Origin: Micromonospora pisi
GTDB taxonomy: Bacteria; Actinomycetota; Actinomycetes; Mycobacteriales; Micromonosporaceae
Length of the DNA stretch: 64,000 bases
Assembly (NCBI RefSeq): GCF_003633685.1
Contig: NZ_RBKT01000001.1
Span: forward strand, 3,782,001 to 3,846,000
Reading direction: 5' to 3'
Shown: one piece after another, positions 32,884 to 40,065 of the stretch
Layout of the letters: each line of letters begins with the position of its first letter
Numbering within the stretch: position 1 is the first letter of the stretch
Position numbers and translations under genes: made by a program
Notes under the pieces: model-generated
What the model was told of the DNA's origin: nothing
Seen by the model: only the letters and a program-made list of their open reading frames with translations
Database searches by the model: none

Positions 32884-34686
32884 TCAACCGGGACCGGCCG
32901 TCGGGAAACGTGCCTGGGTCGGCAACACCTGTGGTTCCGGGTCGGCCTGCGGTGGGCTCGCCTGTTTGAGCAGGGCACTGAGCGCCGCCCGGCGTACCAC
33001 CACCACGAGCTGGTCCCCCACCGCCAGCCGCTGTGCGGGCGCCGGGGACCAGTTCAGGATCGGCTGTCCGGCCGGGGTCAGCCCGATCACCCGTACGCCG
33101 GTGGCCTGGTCCACCTCGGCGAGTGCCCGGCCGACCAGCGACGACCCGGCCGCGACCGGCACCTCGGCGACCAGCAGGGCGTGCCGGTCGATCGGGATGG
33201 TCGCGATCACCTGGCGGTTGAGCAGTGCGGCGGCGAACGACGGCGCGGCCAGGTAGGACACGCTCCGGGAGATGTTCATGTTGAACGAGTTCTGGATCCG
33301 GTCGGCGAAGTCACCGTCGTAGAGGCGCAGCACCACCCGCAGATCGTTCTTGATCGCGCGGCCGTTCAGCGCGGCCTGGAGGTTGGTCACGTCGTCGGTG
33401 GAGACCACCACCAGGGCCTGACAGGTGGCGACCGACGCGGCCTCCAGGTTCTCCTCCCGGGCACCGTCGCCGACGATCAACGGGACGTTCAGCCGGCGGG
33501 CGAGCGACGCCCCGCGCGCCTGCGGGTCCTTGTCGATCGCGACCACCTCGATGCCGAGGTCGTGCAGCTGCGCCATCACCCGGGTGCCGACGTTGCCGAG
33601 CCCGATCACCACCACGTGCCCGTTGCGCGGGCTGCGCAGCCGGCCGTCGTCCAGCGCGAGCCGGGCGTTCACCATGCCGTCCACCACCGCGGCGGTGATC
33701 AACGGAATCAGCGCCAGCCCGGCCAGGTTCAACACCACCTGCATGACCTGCTCCGACGCCGCCTTCGCCGGGTCCGGGTCGGCGCCGCTGATGGTGGTCA
33801 CCAGGGCGACGTAGACCGCCTGCCAGACCGAGACCCCGTCCTCCGGGTGGGCGAGCAGTGAGCCGAAGATGACAACCACCGCGACCACCGCGAGGGTGGC
33901 CATGCCGATCTTGCGGGTGGCGAAGGAGCGTACCGCTCGCCAGATCGCGGCGCTCGGACGCTGCTTGCGGCGGCGGGCGCGGATGATCCGCCGGGCCGCG
34001 ACCTCGGTGCCGGGTGGCTGACCGGTCGCCTCGGCCAGCACCAGGTCCGCCGTCGTCTGGTCCGAGGGGAGCAGACGCACGTGGCGGGCGTCGTCGGTGT
34101 CGGCGAGGCCGCACACCACATGCTCCGGGCGTACGTCCTTGCGTCGGGCCACCACAAGGGTGCGGCCACGGAACCGGAAGTGGGTCGGTGTCGGCTCGCC
34201 GAGCGCCGCCGCGACGAAGGTCGGTGCGGCCATCGAGGCGTCGGAGAGGACCGCGCAGTCCGCGAAAAGCGGCCGTACGCTGTTGCCGAGCCCGGTGTTG
34301 AACATCCGCAGCACCAGCCGGAGCCGGGGCTCGACCGCCTGGGCGCAGAGCGCCGCGTGGATGTTGCCGACATCGTCCTGGTGCATCAGGGCGAGGCCGT
34401 CCGCGCCGACCAGTCCGGCCGACCGGAAGGTCTCCTCGTCCAGCCGCTCGGCCACGACCACCCGGATGCCACGGGTCGCGCGGATGTCCGGGCCCTCCGG
34501 CCGGCGGTGCGCCGGGACGATCACGGTCACCCGTACGGACTCGGCGAGCAGTGCGTTGACCAGGTGTACGACCAGGTCGTTCTGGCCACAGACAACGTAG
34601 TGGGGGCGGTTCTCGTTGGTCCGTAGCCCGTCGCGGAGCCGGGTCTCGACCGCGCGTCGGGCCCGGTTACGCCACTGATCCGCCAT
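32884..34686 (-). CDS. RCK/TrkA-N double-domain potassium channel-like protein
   Basis: The 600-residue protein has an N-terminal Rossmann-like RCK domain (HYVVCGQNDLVVHLVNALL), membrane segments around 263-285 and 315-340 flanking a pore-like loop VTTISGADPDPAKA, then a second RCK domain with GHVVVIGLGNVGTRVMAQL and a TrkA-C-like end. The order RCK-channel-RCK resembles CASTOR/POLLUX-type channels. The selectivity loop lacks the GYG of potassium channels. The ATG at 34686 follows TACGAT by 6 nt (leaderless). It is convergent with the TetR gene. Confidence 0.78.
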   Translation of the reverse strand: MADQWRNRARRAVETRLRDGLRTNENRPHYVVCGQNDLVVHLVNALLAESVRVTVIVPAHRRPEGPDIRATRGIRVVVAERLDEETFRSAGLVGADGLALMHQDDVGNIHAALCAQAVEPRLRLVLRMFNTGLGNSVRPLFADCAVLSDASMAAPTFVAAALGEPTPTHFRFRGRTLVVARRKDVRPEHVVCGLADTDDARHVRLLPSDQTTADLVLAEATGQPPGTEVAARRIIRARRRKQRPSAAIWRAVRSFATRKIGMATLAVVAVVVIFGSLLAHPEDGVSVWQAVYVALVTTISGADPDPAKAASEQVMQVVLNLAGLALIPLITAAVVDGMVNARLALDDGRLRSPRNGHVVVIGLGNVGTRVMAQLHDLGIEVVAIDKDPQARGASLARRLNVPLIVGDGAREENLEAASVATCQALVVVSTDDVTNLQAALNGRAIKNDLRVVLRLYDGDFADRIQNSFNMNISRSVSYLAAPSFAAALLNRQVIATIPIDRHALLVAEVPVAAGSSLVGRALAEVDQATGVRVIGLTPAGQPILNWSPAPAQRLAVGDQLVVVVRRAALSALLKQASPPQADPEPQVLPTQARFPTAGPG

Positions 34687-34692
34687 GCCCGG

Positions 34693-34698
34693 ATCGTA
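34693..34698 (-). promoter_or_regulatory. Candidate -10 of leaderless RCK/channel gene
   Basis: Minus-strand TACGAT is followed by 6 nt and then the ATG at 34686; no Shine-Dalgarno is present. Confidence 0.4.
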
Positions 34699-34790
34699 GT
34701 CACCACGATCACCGTTCGCCGCCCACTGATGATCCACAAGCTCCGTGGCGCCGCGCGCATGCGGACACCCCTCGCGGGTAGTGCGATGGG

Positions 34791-35288
34791 ATGCAGACCT
34801 TCCTCCCGTACCCGGATTTCCGGGCGACCGCCCGGGCGCTCGATCCGCGCCGGCTGGGCAAGCAGCGGGTGGAGGCGCTCCAGGTGCTGCGCGCGTTGAC
34901 CTGGCCCCGGTACGGCTGGCGGCACCACCCGGCGGTCAAGATGTGGGCCGGGTACGAGGAGGCGCTGGTCCGGTACGGCTTGGACGTCTGCGACGTCTGG
35001 TCCGCCACCGGTCGGGGCGACACCGTGGCGACCACCCTCGTCGTCGACTTCACCGCCGCCTGCGGCACCGACCAGGTACGCACCCAGCCCGAACTGGCCG
35101 CCGCCGGGGACCTGCCACCCTGGCTGGGTCAGGAGGACCTGCACCTGAGCCACCGGGTGTCGCTGCTGCGCAAGGATCCGGACTTCTACCGCCCCATCTT
35201 CGGCGACCTCCCGCCCGACCTCCCCTACGTCTGGCCCCCCTCCGACCGCCCACCCGCCTGCCCTCCACCCACCCCACCCCCGGGTTAG
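34791..35288 (+). CDS. MSMEG_6728-type protein, pyrimidine-dimer glycosylase-like
   Basis: The 165-residue protein starts MQTFLPYPDFRATARALDPRRLGKQRVEALQ and contains WRHHPAVKMWAGYEEAL, a pattern found in the Pyr_excise family around T4 endonuclease V. DNA repair activity is a family-level suggestion. The stop codon is TAG of the GGGCCC palindrome that follows, and the last 20 residues are Pro-rich low complexity, so the present C-terminus may have been set by insertion of that element. The ATG lies 6 nt after TAGTGC. Confidence 0.7.
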   Translation: MQTFLPYPDFRATARALDPRRLGKQRVEALQVLRALTWPRYGWRHHPAVKMWAGYEEALVRYGLDVCDVWSATGRGDTVATTLVVDFTAACGTDQVRTQPELAAAGDLPPWLGQEDLHLSHRVSLLRKDPDFYRPIFGDLPPDLPYVWPPSDRPPACPPPTPPPG

Positions 35289-35336
35289 GAAGGGCCCCTT
35301 CCTATACAAAAAACGATAAGAAGGGGCCCTTCCTTA
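35285..35336. repeat. GGGCCC palindrome, copy 2
   Basis: AGGAAGGGCCCCTT (35287-35300) and AAGGGGCCCTTCCT (35321-35334) are perfect arms around a 20-nt loop. The element supplies the stop codon of the upstream gene and ends 16 nt before the start of the CrtU-like gene. Confidence 0.85.
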
Positions 35337-35351
35337 CCCCGGGAGCGGAGG

Positions 35352-36908
35352 ATGGGGTTTATGGGGCTGATGGGGCGGCTGCCGGGTGGGCGGCCGGTCC
35401 GGGTCGACCCCGAGGGCGGCGCGGGCGGTACGTCGCGCGTACCGGACGGGGTCGACGCGCTGGTCGTCGGTGGCGGAATCGCCGGCATCTGCGCCGCCGT
35501 GGTGCTCGCCGAGCGGGGGGTACGGGTGACCGTGCTGGAGGCCCGACCGACGCTCGGTGGACGGCTCTCCTCCTGGCCGGAAACGCTCGCCGACGGCACC
35601 GAGCAGTACGTCGACCACGGCTTCCACGCCTTCTTCCGGCAGTACTACAACTGGCGGTCCATCCTGCGTCGAATCGACCCGGCGCTCGGGCTGCTGCGAC
35701 CGGTGGACGGTTATCCGGTCCTCTCCGCGGACTGGCCGACGGAGGAGTTCGCCCACCTGCCCCGCACACCGCCGCTGAATCTGCTGGCTCTGCTCACCCG
35801 CAGCCCCAGCCTGCGACTGCGGGATCTGCGCACGATGGACGGGGAGGCGGCGCTGCCGCTGCTGGCGTACCACCCGAAGCGCACCTACCTGGACCTGGAC
35901 CGGGTCACCGCGCAGGAGCTGCTTGATTCGCTGCGACTGCCGGACCGGGCGCGGGCGATGCTCTTCGAGGTCTTCGCGCACTCGTTCTTCAACCACGCGC
36001 ACGACATGTCGGCGGCGGAGCTGGTGGCGAACTTCCACTTCTATCTGCTGGGTAACCCGGAAGGGCTGGGCTTCGACGCACCGGAGCGGGACTACGACTC
36101 GGCCATCTGGCGTCCCCTCGCCCGGTACCTGCGGCGGCGTGGTGGCGAGGTGTCGACCGGTGTGCCGGTGACCGGGATCGGCCGTGCTGCCGGCGCGGGC
36201 GGCGGCTGGCGGGTCACCGTCGGGGGTGCGGAACACCGTGCCCAGTCCCTGCTGCTGGCGGTCGACCCGCCGGCTCTGCGTACGTTGCTCGCCGCCGCGC
36301 CGGAGCTCGCCGCCGAGGCGCCCCGGCTGGCCGGTCAGGTCGCCACCTTGGAACCCGGGCCGCCGTACGCGGTGGCGCGCTACTGGCTGGCCGGGGACGT
36401 GGCCCCGGACCGGGCGGTGTTCAGCGGGGTGTCCCGGCAACCGACGCTCGACTCGGTGACGCTCTACCACCGGCTGGAGGCCGGGGCGCGACGCTGGGCC
36501 GGGGAGACCGGCGGGTCGGTGCTGGAACTGCACGCGTACGCCTGCACGCCGGATCTGCCGGCGACCGAGCTGGCCGAGCGGATGCGCGCCGAACTGGCCG
36601 ATCTCTGGCCGGAGGTGGCGAGGCTGCCGGTGGTCGAGCTGCGGGCCCGGGTGGAGCGGCAGGCGCCCTCGTTCCGTCCCGGAGGGCACGGTGACCGGCC
36701 GACGGTGGTCACCGACGCCGTGGGGCTCTTCCTCGCCGGTGACGGGATCCGGGCCGGCACCGGAGGGGACTGCGACGTGCCGAGCGCGCTGATGGAGCGG
36801 GCCGCGGTCACCGGCCTCCTGGCCGCGAACCAGATCCTGCGCCGGTACGGCACCGCACCCGAGCCGATCTGGTCCGTACGCCCACGCGGCCTGCTCGCCC
36901 GCCGCTGA
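35352..36908 (+). CDS. FAD-dependent carotenoid-desaturase/isorenieratene-synthase-like oxidoreductase
   Basis: The 518-residue protein has the FAD dinucleotide motif DALVVGGGIAGICAAVVLAERG, LGGRLSSWPE, and segments VDHGFHAFFRQYYNWRSILRR and FEVFAHSFFNHAHDMSAAELVANFH that match the CrtU (isorenieratene synthase) branch of carotenoid oxidoreductases. The C-terminal FAD motif is GLFLAGDGIRAGTGGDCDVPSALMERAAVTG. No Rieske or other carotenoid gene is adjacent, so the substrate is open. GGAGCGGAG precedes the ATG at 35352; an ATG at 35361 is a near alternative. Confidence 0.78.
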   Translation: MGFMGLMGRLPGGRPVRVDPEGGAGGTSRVPDGVDALVVGGGIAGICAAVVLAERGVRVTVLEARPTLGGRLSSWPETLADGTEQYVDHGFHAFFRQYYNWRSILRRIDPALGLLRPVDGYPVLSADWPTEEFAHLPRTPPLNLLALLTRSPSLRLRDLRTMDGEAALPLLAYHPKRTYLDLDRVTAQELLDSLRLPDRARAMLFEVFAHSFFNHAHDMSAAELVANFHFYLLGNPEGLGFDAPERDYDSAIWRPLARYLRRRGGEVSTGVPVTGIGRAAGAGGGWRVTVGGAEHRAQSLLLAVDPPALRTLLAAAPELAAEAPRLAGQVATLEPGPPYAVARYWLAGDVAPDRAVFSGVSRQPTLDSVTLYHRLEAGARRWAGETGGSVLELHAYACTPDLPATELAERMRAELADLWPEVARLPVVELRARVERQAPSFRPGGHGDRPTVVTDAVGLFLAGDGIRAGTGGDCDVPSALMERAAVTGLLAANQILRRYGTAPEPIWSVRPRGLLARR

Positions 36909-36965
36909 TCGGAGGCACTGCCGGACGGAACGGGTCCCCCTCCTGACGGGAACTGATCAAATCCG

Positions 36966-36995
36966 TTGGCGGTCACGGGTGGACACAATTACCGT
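36966..36995 (+). promoter_or_regulatory. Candidate promoter of small ORF
   Basis: TTGGCG (36966-36971) and TACCGT (36990-36995) with 18-nt spacing lie 40 nt before the small ORF in an AT-richer stretch. Confidence 0.4.
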
Positions 36996-37034
36996 TTAGC
37001 GCGTCAGGTTATCCACCCGATCGAGGGGTCAGCC

Positions 37035-37154
37035 ATGAAGGCGTACGGCAATGGTGCGGTGCGGCGGTTCCGACCGCTCACCTCCGTTGCGGCTGGCGCC
37101 GACCGGTTGGCGTGTTGGCGTACGGAACACGAGCTGAGCAGGCTTCGCGGCTGA
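37035..37154 (+). CDS. Small ORF, 39 aa, with own ribosome site and terminator
   Basis: The frame reads MKAYGNGAVRRFRPL at the start and ends CWRTEHELSRLRG. It has a good ribosome site (GAGGGG, 6 nt spacing), a candidate promoter upstream and an intrinsic terminator 23 nt downstream, so it forms a complete tiny transcription unit. The peptide is basic, with one Cys and one Trp. I do not recognise it. It could be a short protein, a leader peptide for the HNH gene, or a decoy frame in a small RNA. Confidence 0.5.
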   Translation: MKAYGNGAVRRFRPLTSVAAGADRLACWRTEHELSRLRG

Positions 37155-37176
37155 CGTCGAAAACGACATGAGCCGC

Positions 37177-37219
37177 GCCGCCCGCCCCCAGCAGACAGGG
37201 AAACGGGCGGCTTTTTGTT
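37177..37219 (+). terminator. Intrinsic terminator with T-tract
   Basis: GCCGCCCG (37177-37184) pairs with CGGGCGGC (37204-37211) and is followed by TTTTTGTTT. A U-rich tail is rare in this GC-rich window, which makes the call firm. Confidence 0.8.
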
Positions 37220-37309
37220 TCGGTCGCCCCGCAGCCCGAAGTAGTCGTCGGTCGATCAGCGCTGCGCGGGTCGTACCTGTTTGATTTCCGAAATCGGAAG
37301 GAGGACCCG

Positions 37310-37753
37310 GTGGACGCGGTGCTCGTCATCAACGCCGACCTCGGCCCACTACACAAAGTCAGTGTCCAGCACGCGATCCGGATGCTCTGCCGCCGGGTCG
37401 CCGAGATCCACGAGGCCGAGCCGGACCGGCGGATCGGAGTCTTCCCGATGCCCCGGGTGGTCCGGCTGCTGCGGTACGTCGTCACCCGCTGGCGGTTCAG
37501 CTCCGGCCCGGCCTGGTCCCGCTCGGGGGTGCACGTCCGGGACGGTCACCGGTGTGCGTACTGCGACGGGCGGGCGAGCACCATCGACCACGTCCTTCCC
37601 CGCTCCCGGGGCGGACGGAACACCTGGAAGAACACCGTCGCCGCCTGCTACCCGTGCAACCAGCGCAAGGGCGACCGTACGCCGGCCGAGGCGGGCATGC
37701 CGCTGCGGTACGAGCCGGTGGTCCCGGGCTGGGCAACGCTGGTACGCCTCTGA
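37310..37753 (+). CDS. HNH endonuclease
   Basis: The 147-residue protein ends with an HNH nuclease module: CAYCDGRASTIDHVLPRSRGG, then NTWKNTVAACYPCNQRKGDR, giving two zinc-binding CxxC pairs, the D-H of the first motif, the central N and a final N/K. Stand-alone HNH proteins of this size are common in actinobacteria and their role is mostly unknown. GGAAGGAGG precedes the GTG at 37310. A hairpin follows the stop. Confidence 0.87.
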   Translation: MDAVLVINADLGPLHKVSVQHAIRMLCRRVAEIHEAEPDRRIGVFPMPRVVRLLRYVVTRWRFSSGPAWSRSGVHVRDGHRCAYCDGRASTIDHVLPRSRGGRNTWKNTVAACYPCNQRKGDRTPAEAGMPLRYEPVVPGWATLVRL

Positions 37754-37770
37754 CCGTTCCACCTCTGACC

Positions 37771-37800
37771 GGCCGGCGGGGATTCGGGGTCCCGCCGGCC
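37771..37800. terminator. Hairpin between convergent HNH and MpaB-like genes
   Basis: GGCCGGCGGG (37771-37780) and CCCGCCGGCC (37791-37800) form a perfect 10-bp stem with a 10-nt loop, 18 nt past the HNH stop. Confidence 0.6.
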
Positions 37801-37845
37801 TCCTCTCCCGGGGCGCGGGCCGACCGGTCCCGCCCCGGGCGGGGT

Positions 37846-38790
37846 CTACCGGTCCGCGCCCCGGGTCCGGCCGGCGCCGCCCGCCGACCCGTGCCGCCGG
37901 TCCGGCGCCGGTCGGTCGGGTCCGAGTTGGTCGAGCGTGTAGCCGTCGGGGTAGGCCGCGTTGGGCTGGCCGGGGATCCAGAGGTCACGGTCGGGGATGG
38001 TGGCGAAGCGCCGCAGCCGTCCCCGCAGCCGCAGCAGGCCGTGCACGGCGACCTCCACGGCCCGGGACGGTTCGGGGACGCCGAGGGCGGCGCGGACCGG
38101 CGGGTCGAGCATGGTGTCGGTGGCGGCGGCCATGGCCCGGCGGGCCCATCCGACGTTGCGCAGGGCGGCGGGAAGCCGCTGCGCCATCAGGTCCTTGGTG
38201 GCCAGGATCAGGGTGCTGGCGGCCGGGTCGAAGCCGAAGTTGACCCGTTCGAACTCGTCGAACTCGGCCTCGAACGCGGCAAGGGTCGGCGGGATCTCCG
38301 GGATGCGCATCGCGGCACCGACCCGCCGGTAGAACTGGAAGGTCGCCTCGTGCTCCGCCCGGGTCAGGGTGCGCGGGCCGAACCGGTCGATCCAGCGACC
38401 CGGTACGAACACCAGCGTGCCGAGCACGTACCGGTACTCGGGGTCGCTGATGCCGTGGACCCGGTGCATCCGGTTCAGCATGGTCAGGACGCGCTGTCCA
38501 CGCGGGTGGTCGATGCCGTTGGCAATCAGTTCGTACATGATGGCGCCGGTGTCGTAGGCGCGCTTGACGGGGCGGCCGGTCAGCTCACCGGTGGCGAGCA
38601 GCAGCCGGGCGATCGACGGCACCGCGTACGTGCGGTAGAAGGCGAGGTTCAGGCCGACCCGCGCCTCGGGCCAGAACTCGCGCATCACCAGGTGGCGGTA
38701 GATCCGGTGGTGGTCCGCGACCGGATCCAGTCCGCGCAGGTATCCGGGGGCACGTCGATCGGTGGTGGTGTCGTCCGCGGGGGCGGTCAC
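37846..38790 (-). CDS. MpaB-like oxygenase (DUF2236/latex-clearing-protein family)
   Basis: The 314-residue protein has DPVADHHRIYRHLVMREFWPEARVGLNLAFYRTYAVP and later RYVLGTLVFVPGRWIDRFG, which fit the DUF2236/MpaB family, relatives of b-type-haem rubber oxygenases. A candidate haem histidine lies in HHRIYRHL. Substrate unknown. The GTG at 38790 follows GGAAGGAGAG closely; the long upstream frame is a shadow of the divergent HTH gene, which might regulate it. Confidence 0.8.
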   Translation of the reverse strand: MTAPADDTTTDRRAPGYLRGLDPVADHHRIYRHLVMREFWPEARVGLNLAFYRTYAVPSIARLLLATGELTGRPVKRAYDTGAIMYELIANGIDHPRGQRVLTMLNRMHRVHGISDPEYRYVLGTLVFVPGRWIDRFGPRTLTRAEHEATFQFYRRVGAAMRIPEIPPTLAAFEAEFDEFERVNFGFDPAASTLILATKDLMAQRLPAALRNVGWARRAMAAATDTMLDPPVRAALGVPEPSRAVEVAVHGLLRLRGRLRRFATIPDRDLWIPGQPNAAYPDGYTLDQLGPDRPAPDRRHGSAGGAGRTRGADR

Positions 38791-38851
38791 CGTACTCTCC
38801 TTCCGCTGCCCACCCGCCGACGAGAATCGGCCGGGGTACGGTCCGTCAGCG

Positions 38852-38857
38852 TATATT
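38852..38857 (+). promoter_or_regulatory. Candidate -10 of leaderless HTH gene
   Basis: TATATT, the best -10 match in the window, ends 6 nt before the GTG at 38864. Confidence 0.55.
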
Positions 38858-38863
38858 GACGGC

Positions 38864-39100
38864 GTGCCGGATGAACCGCTCCAGGAGCTGCTCAGGCTCA
38901 GTGCGGGACCGGAACCGTTGGAGAGTCTGCGGGCCGCGGCCGAGTTGCGCCGTGGGGTGGAGCGGATGGAGGCGGTGCTGGTCCGCCGGGCCCGGGTGGC
39001 CGGCGCGTCCTGGGCACAGATCGCCGAGGCGCTCGGTGTCTCCAAGCAGGCCGCCCACCGCAAGTACGGCGGCGGCGGTTTCTTCCGTCAGGAGCCGTGA
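38864..39100 (+). CDS. Small helix-turn-helix protein, 78 aa
   Basis: The product VPDEPLQELLRLSAG has a helical first half and a helix-turn-helix ARVAGASWAQIAEALGVSKQAAHRKYGG near the C-terminus, so it probably binds DNA. The GTG at 38864 lies 6 nt past TATATT and has no Shine-Dalgarno, so a leaderless transcript is likely. It is divergent from the MpaB-like gene and could be its regulator. A GGGCCC palindrome follows the stop. Confidence 0.75.
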   Translation: MPDEPLQELLRLSAGPEPLESLRAAAELRRGVERMEAVLVRRARVAGASWAQIAEALGVSKQAAHRKYGGGGFFRQEP

Positions 39101-39113
39101 CCGACCCCGAGCG

Positions 39114-39166
39114 TAAGGAAGGGCCCCTTGTTATCGGATTCCGTTGTACTAGGGGCCCTTCCTAAC
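39114..39166. repeat. GGGCCC palindrome, copy 3
   Basis: AGGAAGGGCCCCT (39116-39128) and AGGGGCCCTTCCT (39151-39163) are perfect 13-bp arms with a 22-nt loop, placed between the convergent HTH gene and the signal-peptide membrane protein gene. Confidence 0.85.
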
Positions 39167-39168
39167 AC

Positions 39169-40065
39169 CTAGCGGACCACCGGTCGGCGGGGACGACGGG
39201 TCAGGGCGAAGCCGACCACCCCGGCAACCGCGGCCAGCACGCCGCCGGCCGAGGTCCAGATCCACCGGGACGAGAAGCCGTCGAACCAGCCGTCGAACCA
39301 GCCGAAGAAGAAGCCCTCGTCGTCGTTCGCGGCCTGGGCGGCGGGATCCGGACTGGCGCTGGCGCCCGGCGTCGGCGCGGCACCACCCTCGGGCAGGATC
39401 GCTCCGGGCTTCACCGCCGGTACGAGCGGCGTCCTGAGGTCGCCGTCCTCCGGGGTGATGTTGTCGTCGTCCACCGCGCCGACCACCAGGCCCACCTGGA
39501 TCGGCAGGCCCAGGTCCTGTTCCGGCAGGTCACTTGTGGCCAGCCGGACGTAGTAGGTACCGGGCAGCGGGTCTCCGGACCACGGTTCGGCCCACGAACG
39601 GACCTGACGCAGGGTGCAGTTGAGCGGCACCGTGCTCTCGGTCGCCGCGACCGTCGGGGTCTGGGCGCCGGCGGTGCACGCCTGCCGGCGGCGCAGCCCG
39701 TCGAAGACGTCGACGGTCCAGGTCGACGGTCCGTGCCGGTCGGCCGACGGTGGCAACGTCACGTTGATCGCGACGTCGTTGGTCTGACCGGCTTCGGCCG
39801 CGAACGACCAGTAGAGGTAGTCGCCGGTGGAGGCGGCGACGTTGACCGGTTGACCGGCGGCGATCCCGGTGGCGGTGAGGAACGAGGTGCCGGCCTTGGT
39901 GACCGTGACCGCGCCGGGTGAGGGGGTCGGCAGTGGTGACGCCGGTGCGGCTGCCGCCACGCCGGCCGGGAGCAGCAGGCCGGCGGCGACGGCGAGCGTC
40001 GTCGCACCGAGGCGCAGGGCGACGGTCGTACCCGCCGTGGCCGTCGGAGTCTGGTTCCGGTCCAT
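39169..40065 (-). CDS. Exported membrane-anchored protein paired with VWA protein
   Basis: I do not recognise this 298-residue protein. It has a signal peptide (GATTLAVAAGLLLPAGVAAAAPA), an external beta-rich region with YLYWSFAAEAGQTNDVAINVTLP and three cysteines, a Pro/Ala/Ser linker, an odd aromatic repeat FGWFDGWFDGF and a C-terminal membrane helix with RRPRRP tail. Its ATG overlaps the stop of the VWA gene (TGATG), so both are made together and probably act at the cell surface as a pair. Confidence 0.75.
   Translation of the reverse strand: MDRNQTPTATAGTTVALRLGATTLAVAAGLLLPAGVAAAAPASPLPTPSPGAVTVTKAGTSFLTATGIAAGQPVNVAASTGDYLYWSFAAEAGQTNDVAINVTLPPSADRHGPSTWTVDVFDGLRRRQACTAGAQTPTVAATESTVPLNCTLRQVRSWAEPWSGDPLPGTYYVRLATSDLPEQDLGLPIQVGLVVGAVDDDNITPEDGDLRTPLVPAVKPGAILPEGGAAPTPGASASPDPAAQAANDDEGFFFGWFDGWFDGFSSRWIWTSAGGVLAAVAGVVGFALTRRPRRPVVR

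Noticed and set aside
35352-36908. Carotenoid biosynthetic gene cluster
   Set aside because: Only one carotenoid-type gene is present; neighbours are unrelated.
37310-37753. HNH gene as homing endonuclease of an intron or intein
   Set aside because: It is a free-standing gene with its own ribosome site and terminators on both sides, with no interrupted host gene.
38846-39100. Small HTH gene as antitoxin of a toxin-antitoxin pair
   Set aside because: No small toxin gene is adjacent; the divergent neighbour is a 314-residue oxygenase-like protein.
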